Source of the DNA: Brachycybe producta
Lineage: Eukaryota; Arthropoda; Diplopoda; Playtdesmida; Andrognathidae
NCBI GenBank assembly: GCA_036925085.1
Contig: JAUPFP010000039.1
Span: 372,001-436,000 of the forward strand
Length of the DNA: 64,000 nt
Direction of reading: 5' to 3'
Under the pieces are notes generated by a model, which saw only the letters and a list, made by a program, of their open reading frames with translations, did not search any database and was not told where the DNA came from. The position numbers and the translations under genes are program-made. Below, one piece after another: positions 1 to 10,980 of the stretch (position 1 is the stretch's first letter; every line of letters begins with the position of its first letter).

Positions 1-230
1 CATATTTTAAACTATATTTTCAGGCTTTCACAATAATCATGCGAGTAATTTACGAGAAAACCATAAAGAAACCTCCCGATCTATCGAAATCTCCATTGCC
101 GTCCATGTTAAAATTTCAGTTTTCCAGCAACTTTCAGAATAAAACATCCAAAACAACAAAATCAACAGGGGATATTAAAAAAAACAAAGCCTGACTGTAA
201 AACTACGTACTTTTATCTTTATTTTTGGCG
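1..230. other. No gene seen
   Basis: AT-rich unique-looking DNA; nothing supportable. Confidence 0.5.
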
Positions 231-524
231 CTCGGATTTTTATGCAACATCAAGCGAATGTTTCTCAATTTGTAGCCCAATTGCCAATTGTTAATTAATC
301 ATCCTAATTAGAGCAATTGCAATTATGCTTTTTTCTGAAAGGGCTAGTTAGAGGCTAGATGTCTCGTTACTGTCAGTTGTCTACTCCGTTCTAGCCTCTA
401 ACCAGTGTTTTTGATTGTAAAAAACAAACAATTGTTGGTTGATTTAATTCGTGTTGTTACTTCATAATTGGCTCTTGAGCCACAGATTGAGAAACAGTTC
501 CTTGATACTGCATAAAAACCCGAG
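231..524. mobile_element. hAT-like MITE, CTCGGATTTTTATGCA family, copy 1
   Basis: Terminal inverted repeats of about 50 bp: CTCGGATTTTTATGCAACAT on the left, and on the right the reverse complement of CTCGGGTTTTTATGCAGTAT. Both arms carry GTTTCTCAAT. The flanks TTATTTTT and TTATTTAT are a probable 8-bp target duplication. Confidence 0.75.
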
Positions 525-562
525 CCTTATTTATTTAAAAAAAAAATTCCACGATATACATT

Positions 563-770
563 TATCAACATTTCTTAATTAAAACTGCGATCACATTGGC
601 AATATTTAAATCAAGATTTACTACTTGAAAAGTATTCTTAAATAAATTGTAATTGTCAAGAGCATAGATCACACATGCAGAAAAAAATAATTTTATAAGA
701 TAAATAAGCATTTTATGTCAGTTTGAAAATGTCTCAATATTAAACGGTTGATATTTTTTTGTTTTTTACC
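563..770. repeat. Dispersed repeat shared with 53386-53560
   Basis: ACATTTCTTAATTAAA, CTGCGATCACATTGGCAATA and GATCACACATGCAGAAA occur in the same order here and at about 53386-53560. It is an interspersed repeat of unknown class with no terminal structure recognised. Confidence 0.6.
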
Positions 771-1352
771 ATAAAAAGTTTAATTTGAAAGATATTAGCA
801 TGAACATACTATTGTGATTCACTACTGTTTGGTTTCCTACACACTTTCAATTTCTTCTTAACCAGAGTTCGAAAATCAACTTATTTAGGGCACTTGGAAC
901 ACATAAGCCTATACTGTATGCTTATAGATACACTGTACAGATAGATATTATAAAAATTTAATATTGTATGCATTTTTCTATCTTGTGGCCCTCCTCTTAA
1001 AAAGTTTAGGAACCCCTTGACCTAAAATAACCAATCGTGTCAGAAACAGAAACGAAAAGAAGTTGTCAACGTGATATGTCTCGGTGATGGACACTGATGG
1101 TGGTGGTGGTCAGTTTTTTATTTATATTATTATTTACAGAAAAGACTAAATTTCACAAAACTTGTTTTGTTTTAAAGAAAAACCAACAAATAAACCAACA
1201 AAAGAAAATATAATAAAATATCAGAAAAAAACTTTTGGTTACGAGTATTCATTTTGTATTTCCAAACAGTTTAAACTTTGAAGAAACACAATAAACAGAT
1301 TTAAATAAATTCAATGATGATGTGTGTATTTATTATTCATTTAAATAGTAAG

Positions 1353-1494
1353 GCTCTATCTAGCCTCTAACCAGCCTTTTTTATTAGAAAAAGCTTAATT
1401 GCAGTTGTTTTTATGATAATTAATGATTACTTAACAATTGATACTTGGGCTACAAATTGTGAAACATTTGTTTGAATTTGCATAACAATCCGAA
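1353..1494. mobile_element. Partial CTCGGATTTTTATGCA-family MITE
   Basis: Only the right half remains (TCTAGCCTCTAACCAGCC, then the right terminal repeat with GTGAAACATTTG). It matches the intact copy at the same place in unit 3 (14055..14362). Confidence 0.6.
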
Positions 1495-1722
1495 CTATAA
1501 ATATTACAACGATGAAATTAGTCATAGGTTAAGAAATAAAAAAAATGATTTCTTGGCAGTGAGAAAAAGACCGATAAAAAAATCTAAAATTCGTGTCCTG
1601 TTTTTTTTTTTTAAATTGTGATGAGAGAAGAACTTTCTTCAAAATAACTAATGAAACAATGATGTAAAAATTACACGTGACGTGCCCGCAGTGGCCAACT
1701 TGGCCTACAGGCACGCTTTCAC

Positions 1723-1897
1723 ACAAGTAATTAGAAAACGTGATGAACAGAAGTTGGCTTCACCCTTTTTATGACAAATGACAAGTTCTAATTGGTTTGT
1801 TGTGTGGTTCGATGTTGAAAAGGGCGGAGAATGTGACGGCAAACTACATAAAAAGGGCGGAGCCAACTTCTGTTCATCCCATTTTCTAATTGCCTGT
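1723..1897. mobile_element. MULE-like MITE (CAGGCAATTAG family), copy A
   Basis: Long inverted termini containing AACAGAAGTTGGCT at the left and AGCCAACTTCTGTT at the right. The element is flanked by a perfect 9-bp target duplication, CGCTTTCAC (1714..1722 and 1898..1906). The uninserted site GGCACGCTTTTACTG is seen in unit 3 near 14580. Confidence 0.85.
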
Positions 1898-2930
1898 CGC
1901 TTTCACTGTTTTATTCTTGGAGCCTTCTGACTTGAAGTAATCTCATCCGACTCCCGAGTATTCTCATAACATGTGAAAAAAAAATTTAATTTGAGTAACT
2001 GCTCACCCATTTTATGCATACCAACTCCAAAAACTTGAATAAATAAAAAGTATTCAGTTTTATTCATACCACCCATCAGTTGTGCAACCAAAGAGGGGGA
2101 GGCTAAGAGGACTGAAGCATCACAGGACATTATTAGGATATAAAAAATGGAGGGCATCCCCCCCCAGATATCAAATACTTATTTAATAATTGAATCAGCC
2201 CCTCACTGACCAGAATCCTCGTTGTGCGCTACTGCCGCCCAAAAATGAATGCCCCATAAGCCAGTCCACCCCTGTCTTTGATGTCAATTTTCCTGCACTT
2301 CCTCCCCCCACAATTTTTAAATTGTAAACTTCTTTTACCTCAAACTTTTGTTGCACTTTTTATTAAAGCCAGGATTGTAACCACAAATGCAAAAAAAAAA
2401 AAAAGTCGCCTCTAATATCAATTTTCATTTTCAGTGAGTCTTCTAGGGCAAATTTCATATATTTCTTCAAGTAGGCCGATACACTGAAATTTAGAAATTG
2501 TTGCTATAGTCAAGTACCTAATTCGAATATGCCTTTGAAAAGGCCTTGTGTTGCCTCCTAGCAACACATGCTTCAGTCAGTACTTCAAACTTACAAAGTC
2601 TTTACAGCTGTTAAATTGTGACGTACTTCGAATACGAACAATTGTAGTATTATTGAATATGTTTGACAATTTATCATATTTGACAATTTGGTGGAACTAT
2701 AAGACAAGTGCAGCAATCCACAACCATTCAGCATAATTTGCATTTCAAAAACCTTTGAATAAAAGTTTTAAGAATTTCTTTAACTTAAACAGTAACTTAA
2801 TGCAAACTGTATTAGTTCCTCCCCTCCCCCAACACAAAAACAATAGTAAACTATAATTTGTTATCGTAATTTAAAATTCCCGATTTCCCTTTATCAGCCC
2901 AAAAGCCTCAACATACTCGAAACATTTCTA

Positions 2931-3235
2931 AAGGCCTTCCTAGAGCTCAACAAATTATTTCTAAAAAAGTTCTATTCCTAATGTTTTCCCCTAAAGCTCA
3001 ACAAAACCTCTAAAATGAAAATTCTGAAATAATGAATGCCATCTAGTGAAGAATGTGATCGGCCATCTTGAATAAAAATTTTGCAATGGATTTTCACATA
3101 GTAACACTGCCACAGTGCTGCCAGTTTTTAGAGTTTTCTCTTTTCAACCTTCTGAACAGGACAGGTTTTTAGAAGAAAAAAGTTTTAAAAGCCATCTCAT
3201 TTTTAGAAGGTTTTGTTCAGCTCTAGGAAAGCCTT
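2931..3235. mobile_element. MITE in upstream region of unit 1
   Basis: Inverted termini AAGGCCTTCCTAGAGCTCAA and, on the right, the reverse complement of AAGGCTTTCCTAGAGCTGAA. It is absent at the matching positions of units 2 and 3. Confidence 0.7.
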
Positions 3236-3347
3236 AACACGATTAAGTTAATACGTTGCTCCTGCTACGCCTCAAACCGGCCCTGAACACGAGCATATCA
3301 ATAAACTCTTCAGTAAGCCTACTTCGAAATTACAAAATCTTTATAGT

Positions 3348-3527
3348 TGTAATGCTCTCGTTAGGTCCATGCAGCTAATCCACCGCATACAGCATTACAG
3401 AAGAACGGTGTCAAAATGCCGTCACCTTGTACCACAATTTAATGTGGTATGGTCATGGTTGTGACGTCATTTTTCTGTAATGCTGTATGTAGTGCATTAG
3501 CTGTATGATCATAACGTGAGCATTATA
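3348..3527. mobile_element. Small MITE abutting the paralog 1 promoter element
   Basis: Arms of about 60 bp containing CAGCTAAT and CATACAGCATTACAG with their reverse complements. It is absent from units 2 and 3. It ends right at the conserved CTGTGGGCGTCAG element. Confidence 0.7.
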
Positions 3528-3755
3528 CTGTGGGCGTCAGTACGTCACAGTCTAACAGCTGTACAGATGTTGGCAATGGCAATTTATTATCACATCTTGA
3601 CATATCGGTGGAAAATACGAGCAAACACCGCAATTGATCCATTATCATATACATTAAATTTGATGTAACCTTCAAGTATGGTATATAACACTTTTAAGAG
3701 TTCTTTTTAAGCCCAACAGGGCCTTGGCCACCTACAGTAGTTATACTATTCAGTT
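3528..3755 (+). promoter_or_regulatory. Promoter region of paralog 1
   Basis: CTGTGGGCGTCAGTACGTCA begins at 3528, a TATATAA box lies at 3682, and TATACTATTCAGTTAAAG (initiator-like TTCAGTT) lies near 3743. All three recur upstream of paralogs 2 and 3. A MITE ends immediately before the first element. Confidence 0.6.
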
Positions 3756-3805
3756 AAAGCTTAACAAAGATAACATAGCTTCATTGCTACTCTTAACTTG
3801 AAACT

Positions 3806-6357
3806 ATGCAGCTTTTTCCTACATTCGCTTTACTTTGGTCGCTGTTTGCAGTTGGTAAGTTTTGACATGGGCATCCCTGGCAACATGCATATTGCAAGGT
3901 GGTGAAAGTACACCAGGGTTTATTTACAGGTCCTCCTCCAAACCAGGGCCTTTTCTCAAGGGGGGCCACAATACAAATTTAAAATACATATTTATAAATT
4001 GCTCAAGTAGGGGCTGAGTAAGTGGCTAAATAGATACGTTTTTCAGCGAACGTTTTTCAGGAGAAACATTACGAGAAAGTCTATGACATGCTTTTAAGTT
4101 TAAATTTGTTTAAGCGTAGCTTTTGCTAACATTTTAGAATATGGGGGTAAAACTACTAACGGCATATGCTCTCAATTAATATATTGCACGTGTTCCAAAA
4201 TTTGGTGAACAAAAGTATTCTCAAAATGCACACGTCCATGAGTTTCCATCTAGTTTTTATTTCACTTTATGATAATTGTATTCACAGAGAAAATTATAAG
4301 TGAGTTTAAAAGATACTTCAGAAAAAAGCTTAAGCTTTAAGATTGGGGTTATGAATAGCTCGTTTTCGAACTATGATTATTCTGATTTTTTTTTTTTGGA
4401 TGAGCAAAATTTAAAAATAGAAAGCGTTTTTACTTAAAGTGCACTAATTTTTTTAGTCAACTAATTTTTCAGTTGCCTAAATTTTTAGTCGACTAAACCA
4501 AAAAACTAACCTTTAGTTTTAAGTATGCCTTATATGTTAGTATTAAAAGAAATGCTCTATGATTATTGAGTTGACTAATTCAACTAATTAGTCATTTTAT
4601 TTTAATACTAAAAATGTTAGTTGCACGTAGGCTTGCCACCTATCCTCCTTCGTGGAGGACAGTCCTCTATTCGGAAGAAATGTCCTCCAGTCACGACCGT
4701 CCTCCGCCAAGGCAAACATGTCCTCCACACAATTAATTTTATAAAAACTTAAATACGTTCGTGGAGAGGACGGTCCTGACCGGAAGAAATTTTTTCTGAA
4801 TGGAGGACTGTCCTCCACAGGTGGCATGCCTAGTTGCACGTGTCTCAGTTTCTCAGAACATTACTTCAACCACTTATTCTTCTTGGCTTTTAAGTAGCGA
4901 TGGGACATTCGAATCCCGCGAATCTTAAAAAATATTCGAGATTCGAAAACTCGAATCTTCGTGCTTTTTTCGTCTTTCGAGTAGTAACTTTTAAAAAAAA
5001 ACTGTTAAAAACATTGGTAAAATTAGTTTTTAACTCCATTGACTTCCAATAGAAGCGTTCACTAACAAAAAACGGCGATTGTTGCAATTTCGGTGGTACC
5101 CGGGTCACCAATATCACCTTGTGGCGACCCTGATGCCACACTGTTTTTTATTATTATTAATAATTTAATATTATTTCATTTATTTGTATCTTCTTAATGA
5201 ATAATAAAGATTCTTTATGAAGAATTCGAGAACCTTTTAGGATTCGGATTCGAGAAAATTTAGGATTCGTCCCAACCTCTCCTTTTAAGCTCTTCGTATG
5301 ATCAGTGGCGGATTTACCATTTTGCCGCCCCTAGGCAGCAACTGAAAACACATGGCCTATACTTTCTTAAAGTAATAAAGTTACTTTTGTATGCTTTTAA
5401 CAATGGTAATGTCAACTGTTTTGTCGGAAGTGGTCATTCTGGCTCTTGTTACATCAATTACTCTTGCCAACCAAGATATATTAGGCAGTTTATTGTTTTA
5501 CAATACTTTTTTTTGTATCCAAAACGAATTTCCCAAAAATAAATTTTATAATTTGCCGCCCCAAAAAATTTGCCACCCTAGGCAGCTGCCTACTCTGCCT
5601 ATTGGTAAATCCGCCCCTGCGTATGATAAGCTTATTTTAAAACACGTTTTCATTTACACTGTGTATAAACGACCGTCGTTATTCTTGCAAATAATTTTCA
5701 ATTTTATTCTAAACCTTTTTTTTAGTGGAGAGTATAAGTGACGCAGCCGTAGAAAAAATCAACAAATTAAAGGATATCACCGTTGAAAACGTAAAGGAAG
5801 GAAGTAACTTGATTCCCATTGAACCACTTTCTATGGGAATTACTGATGAATTGACTGTCGAGCACGGCAGGAAGCAAACAAAAGTTCAAACCTCAAAACT
5901 ACACATTGTACATCTGTCCGAATTCACACTCGAAACCACGAATGATGGGCAACCTTATATGACATTTCCACAATTGAATATTAAGGTTGAATGTGAAATT
6001 TATGGAAAGTATTTCAATGTATATGGAACACTTTCTGTCGGTTTAAAAGATGGTAAAATAGCTTTCCGTGTAACTGAGTCAAGTACAGTTAACCAGCAAA
6101 TCACAATTGAAAATCTGAAGCTAACCGATGCGTATTATCTTCAGTATCTGGAGTTCAACCGCGATTGGAAAAACAAAAACCAATCAATTCGAAATTTTTT
6201 TAGAAAGTTATTTTCGTCCGGAATTTATAAATATGGAGATTTTCTGAACGCGCTTTACAGCAAACTCCTACCGGTTCTAAATGAACACATTTCAGAAGTT
6301 TTTACTCAAAACCTGCAAAACCCTCTATTAATGCAGACACAAACAGATGCGGACTGA
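3806..6357 (+). CDS. Secreted TULIP/JHBP-like protein, paralog 1 (two exons)
   Basis: Exons are 3806..3854 and 5726..6357, giving 226 aa. Exon 1 encodes a signal peptide (MQLFPTFALLWSLFAV) and stops at a consensus donor (G|GTAAGT). Exon 2 follows a pyrimidine-rich acceptor (TTTTTTTAG). The intron is phase 1 and the join gives a Val codon leading into VESISD. The mature part has alternating hydrophobic strands (LHIVHLSEFTLET, LNIKVECEIYG), one Cys, and a C-terminal helical segment with a sequon (NQS). Length, signal peptide and strand pattern resemble TULIP-fold carriers such as JHBP/takeout or mite group-7 proteins. That family assignment is inference; no diagnostic motif proves it. The role would be extracellular binding of a hydrophobic ligand. 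AATAAA at 6466 is a likely poly(A) signal. The last residues (TDAD) may derive from a transposon end. Gene structure is well supported because it recurs in all three copies. Confidence 0.85.
4628..4832. mobile_element. hAT-type MITE in intron of paralog 1 (TAGGC...GCCTA)
   Basis: Inverted termini TAGGCTTGCCACCT and AGGTGGCATGCCTA, with internal GGAGGACAGTCCTC arms. A perfect 8-bp target duplication, GTTGCACG, lies at 4620..4627 and 4833..4840. The paralog 2 intron has the uninserted site near 12212 (AATGTTAGTTACAACGT). Confidence 0.88.
4895..5281. mobile_element. hAT-type MITE in intron of paralog 1 (GATGGGAC termini)
   Basis: Termini TAGCGATGGGAC and GTCCCAACCTCT, with inner ATTCGAATCC-type repeats. 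The 8-bp target duplication CTTTTAAG lies at 4887..4894 and 5282..5289. Confidence 0.85.
5303..5629. mobile_element. hAT-type MITE in intron of paralog 1 (CAGTGGCGGATTTACC)
   Basis: Termini CAGTGGCGGATTTACC and GGTAAATCCGCCCCTG. Perfect 8-bp duplication CGTATGAT at 5295..5302 and 5630..5637. Paralog 3 keeps the empty site TTCGTATGATAAACTT near 16358. This terminus type is widespread among animal hAT elements. Confidence 0.9.
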
Positions 6358-6465
6358 GGGAAGAAAAAAAAAAAAACTGCCCCAGGCAAGGACGTAGCTA
6401 AGGGGTTGTTTTGGGTGTTAAACCCCCCCCCCCCCAAAAAAAAATAATTACATTAATTATTTTCC

Positions 6466-6471
6466 AATAAA
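6466..6471 (+). terminator. Poly(A) signal of paralog 1
   Basis: AATAAA lies 109 bp after the stop codon of paralog 1. No competing hexamer is seen before it. Confidence 0.5.
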
Positions 6472-6767
6472 AAATATGAAAATATGTTTTGTGATATTTT
6501 AAACAGGCTGCAAATTCGCTCATACAAGACAATAAAGCACTGAATTGTCACAATAATTATTAACTTGACTTTATATGGGGGTTAAAGAGCAGCTCTTTTT
6601 GTATGAAACTCTGCTAATAAGAGCTGCTCTTCTACCCCTTAAACAGGATGCAAATGAGGTACTTTAAATAAGGTAGTATTTTGTAAACAAGGGATTCAAG
6701 GAACCCTATAGACCTCCATTGCTTTAATATGTGCTTTCATATATCAAATAACCAACTTTTTTTCATT

Positions 6768-7042
6768 GTGTGCATGTGTACGCACATGTACACACTTGTG
6801 CGCATGTGTACGCACATGTACACACTTGTGCGCATGTGTACGCACATGTACACACTTGTGCGCATGTGTACGCACATGTACACACTTGTGCGCATGTGTA
6901 CGCACTTGTGCGCATGTGTACGCACATGTACTCACGTGTGCGCATGTGTACGCACATGTACACACATGTGCGCATGTGTACACACATGTACACACGTGTG
7001 CGCATGTGTACGCACATGTACACACGTGTGCGCATATGTATA
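6768..7042. repeat. 30-bp minisatellite of alternating purine/pyrimidine
   Basis: About nine units built from CGCATGTGTACGCACATGTA plus CACACTTGTG, with one shortened unit near 6901 and variants CACACATGTG and CACACGTGTG at the right. Alternation of purine and pyrimidine is broken about once per unit. It stays open in most frames on both strands only because the period is a multiple of three. Confidence 0.95.
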
Positions 7043-8009
7043 TAGATAATCACACATGTATGTACTCATGTACATGACATAGTTACATGTGATGCGCATG
7101 CGTCATTCATTTGTAATAATATGGGTTTAAAATGAAAATACGTCACATGTATTCTAATATACAAAAATAATAACAGAACATAGAAAGGAACACCCCTCCT
7201 AAATAATAGAAAAGACCCCCCTTTCGAATGCTACAACTGGAAAGAGGAAGAATCTCGATTTTTTGAAAAAAAAATTACGTTTTTAAAAAATCGATATTTT
7301 ATATATCGAATCGCTCTAAAATTCCAATTTTTTTCCAGTTTCATCGTCAGAATGTTTACATCATTTTAGGTCTGATGACATTTTATTGTAGGTGGCCCCG
7401 TTTTCGAGTTGTTCGACCCACTAAAAATTATGACCAAAAACTCAAAATTTGTTTCTAAAAAATTCATAAAAAAATAACCCCTGGGTAAAATTTTCTAATT
7501 TTTTGTCAGGAGCTTCATATTGACCCACGGAATCAAATAAAAAATACTGCATGTCTTTATCTCATTCCGTTCTTGAGTTGTTCGGGGAACTAAATCGGGT
7601 TCCGGACACACACACAGCCACACAGACATCCTTTTTTTCCCCTTTTCTTGCATGATCCTCCATTGCTCTTTAGAGCAATGGAGGTCAAAAACACCCCCAA
7701 CAAAAATTTCTAGCTACGGCCTTGGCCCCTGGAGGTTAGGAGTATTTACCTGGATCTATTTTTATTTTTGATAGCAATAAATGCGTCATTTTTCACTATT
7801 TTGAACTAGCGAGAGTAGCGAGCACAATTTTTTTTTTATTTAAAAAAGTAGGCTATTCAGCAAAATTATTTTTCTGTTTCAAATATTTTCCTTCTTTCGT
7901 ATCTTTTCTTCAGCAATTTTTTGACAATTTCGACTACTAAAACATTAATTTTTCTTTCATTTTTTGAGCGACTTTTAAATTTTCTTTGCGTGAAAACAGA
8001 TCTCAAAAC

Positions 8010-8693
8010 CAGGGGCGTAGCTAAGCAACCGCAAGACCCGCAACTGCGGGGGGGGGGGGGAGGCGCAGGAGGTTTGGGGGCGCAAAAAACGAAATGAAAG
8101 TTATTTATTTTCAAAAATAATTGAATAAATTAAGCGAGTGATTCCGAATCGCTCGCTTAATTAAATCAGTTATTTTCAAAAATAAACCGACTTTCATTTA
8201 ATATTTACTTTTAAAAACTACATCTTGTACCAATAAATCTTCATAGAGATCAATGGGCACGGCGGAACAATGGTAGGAATAATCGGAAAAATAGTAGGAA
8301 CAGTCGGAAGATTATGTTTAGTTAAATTAAGCTTGTTGCAGGGTGGTTGGGGGCGCAGCCTCCATTTTTTTAAAAAAAATTATTCTTATTAAATCAAATT
8401 AGTCGATTGTTCGACTGTTCCCTAATGTGAATAACGGGAAGAACGGTTGGGACAATGTACAAATTTGTTTTAACAATTCTTTAAAAACTGGGGGGTGCGC
8501 ACCCCATAGACCACCTGCAACAAGATCAATTTCCTAACCTTCCGACTGTTCCTATTGTTGTTCAGACCTGTTCCACCGTTCATCAAAATAGTACCCCCCA
8601 CCCAGTATGATGGCTATGTAGAGAGGGTGGGTAAGGGGGCGCAAAGTTTTAAGTGGCGGGGGGGGGGGGGGCGCAACCAAGCCTATGCCACTG
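8010..8693. mobile_element. hAT-type element with nested fold-back, downstream of paralog 1
   Basis: Termini CAGGGGCGTAGCTAAG and AAGCCTATGCCACTG. Perfect 8-bp duplication CTCAAAAC at 8002..8009 and 8694..8701. Units 2 (13315) and 3 (18609) have the empty site CCCTCAAAACTCAA. Inside are poly-G tracts, a hairpin near 8130-8163 and a nested inverted pair TTGTTGCAGG...CCTGCAACAA (about 8332-8525). No transposase is visible. Confidence 0.9.
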
Positions 8694-10980
8694 CTCAAAA
8701 CTCAAACTGTGCGGCCCATCGGGAAAAATCCATGCCCGATAGGCTTGTTTCGCCTCTATAAATGTATATATGGCATGTTGACATATTTCAAAATGTCAAC
8801 ATGACAAATGTCTGCTTGGTTTGTTGGCTTTATAGATATTCAATTTGCTTTGGTCCCACCAGATGGCGCCCCTATTGTGGCTAATGCTATCTCATTAAGA
8901 CAAAAGTGACAAATCTTTATATAAATATGTTCTAAAATAGATGCACTTTTTATTTCAACAGATTTTCATAAAATATTGACATGAATTTAAAAAAATGACC
9001 CATAAAATACATAAAAGTTTAGATTTGCATTTTGGTTGCTATTTATTTTTCCATAGCTGTATAGGCATACATGCTTTATAGTTACACTGTACAGATAAAT
9101 ATTATAAAGAATTAAAACTGTATGCATTTTTCTGTCTGTGGTCCTCCTCTTAAAACGTTTAGGAACCCCTTGACATAAAATAATCAATCGTGGCAATATA
9201 TTAATAGAAAGAAAAAAAGAAGTCTTCAAGGTGACATGTCTCGATGGTGGCGGCGGCGGCGGCGGTCAGCTTTTATTTTTTTATTTATATTATTATTTAC
9301 AGAAAATAATAATTTCCCAATGTTGTTTTATAAGTTGTTTTTTATAATTTTAATGATTTATTTTTAATTTTAAAAATTATTTTGGCAATCATTGGGTAAA
9401 TTTTTGACAAGAAATTTCTGGAGGTAATGGTCTCTTTAAAAAGTAACCAGTTTGATCAAGCGATGGAAAAATTTTTCATCATAAAAAGAAGCGTATATAT
9501 GATTTTTTTGTAAATTATACCGTCCTAAGATGGGCTACATGACTAGTTTCATATATTTTTTCAAGTGTACACTGAAATTTAGAAATTGTTGTTATAGTAA
9601 ACTACCTAAGTCGAATATGCCTTCAAAAAGGCATTGATTATCCGGATGCCTAGCAACACATGCTACATTTACTACTTCAAAATTGCGAAGTCTTTACAGC
9701 TGTTAAATGGTGACGTACTTTGAATACGGACAATTGAATTCAAGCTTTGAATACGTTTGGCAATTGTATTTATCATATTTGACAATGTTGCAGAATTATA
9801 GGACAAGTGCGGCACTCGGGATGGATTAAAAAGATAAACTGATGAACGGATGAACATTGGGGGTAACTCTAAAACCCGAAACAGAATGCTTATAGAATTG
9901 AATGAAAACTATACTTTTTTAAAACTCAGTTATTTAATTGGGGTTACATTCAGTTGCATTTGTTGATTCAATTTAAAAAAATGATTATTGTGTTTCCCCA
10001 CTCATGTTAGTAGTGTTCATCCCAAAGTTTTTGTGTTCATCCAGTTATATATGCAATACTGTTTCAGGGTTTATAATTACCCACGACGTTCATCCCGTCT
10101 ATCGGTTTATCCTTTTATCCTGACCCCAGCAATCCACGGGACCACAAATATACAGTGTACAGTATTATCTGGATTTCTAAAACCCTTCGAATAAACGTTT
10201 TAAGAATTTCTTTAAAGGAACTTAATGCAACATTTTGTATTAATTCAAATACGAGCAATGCTGGTTCGAGAAATTTTTCATGTCTAGGCGAGATGTTTCG
10301 GTTGCGGTTGCTTCCAACAACAGAAAAACAAAATTAATATATAACATTTAGTTGTAACTTAAAATTCACGATTTCCTTCTATCAGCCGAAAAGCCTCAAC
10401 ATACTTGCAAAACTTTTAGCTGCCATGAAAATTTATTATTAAAGAAGATCAGCAGGAAAATCTAACATGACTAATATAAATTAATAGTCCTTCTAGTTTC
10501 TAGTTGTTTAATCATTTTTTCAGAGTTTAAAACATTAAAATTCAATAGAATTGTGCGGCACAAGGCCGTGGTAAACCTTTCTAAAACATACAGGCATGCA
10601 CTGGCCAGGACAACAAATGACACCTGCACCGATCCTTCTAGGCGTACGTGCGCCAAACACTTATACACTGCCAAGTAGTGTACAGTATATAACATGCGTT
10701 TTGTTTAAGAATATTATTTTAAGAATTATAAATCATAACAGTAATAAAACCATAAATACATTTTATAAATGGCGCTGTCACATAAATTATCTAATTAATT
10801 ATCTAAATAAATTATCTTTTTCTCAAAACATGTTTTTCTGGCCCAGAACGTTGCTTCTGCTACGCCTCAAACCAGCCCTGAACACGAGCATATCAATACG
10901 GGCTTCCATAAGCCTCCTTCCAAATTACGAAATCTTTACAGAATTGCATTTTGGTACAAAGCGCCAGCTGTGTAATTAGA

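Larger units (their letters stand above)
6381..7727. mobile_element. Composite hAT-like insertion downstream of paralog 1
   Basis: The ends are CCAGGCAAGGACGTAGCTAA and, at the right, the reverse complement of CCAGGGGCCAAGGCCGTAGC. This resembles the common GGCGTAGCTA hAT terminus. It contains the 6768-7042 minisatellite and about 650 bp of unrecognised sequence with inverted GACCTCCATTGCT pieces. No convincing target duplication was found. Confidence 0.5.
900..9045 (+). repeat. Tandem segmental duplication, unit 1
   Basis: The unit starts with the block containing ACACTGTACAG and TATGCATTTTTCT and includes upstream sequence, gene 1 and a downstream block (GTATTTACCTGGATCTA, GCGAGAGTAGCGAG, TGCGGCCCAT). 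The same blocks recur in the same order in units 2 and 3. Unit 1 is the longest because of many insertions listed separately. Boundaries are approximate and set by eye. Confidence 0.8.

Noticed and set aside
5391..5741. 116-codon plus frame ending just before paralog 1 exon 2
   Set aside because: It runs through the intronic hAT MITE (5303-5629) and into the splice acceptor; its Pro-rich part is MITE terminus.
6729..7077. Five or more long frames, His/Cys/Thr-rich, on both strands
   Set aside because: They follow from a stop-free 30-bp minisatellite; no unique sequence, no start or splice support.
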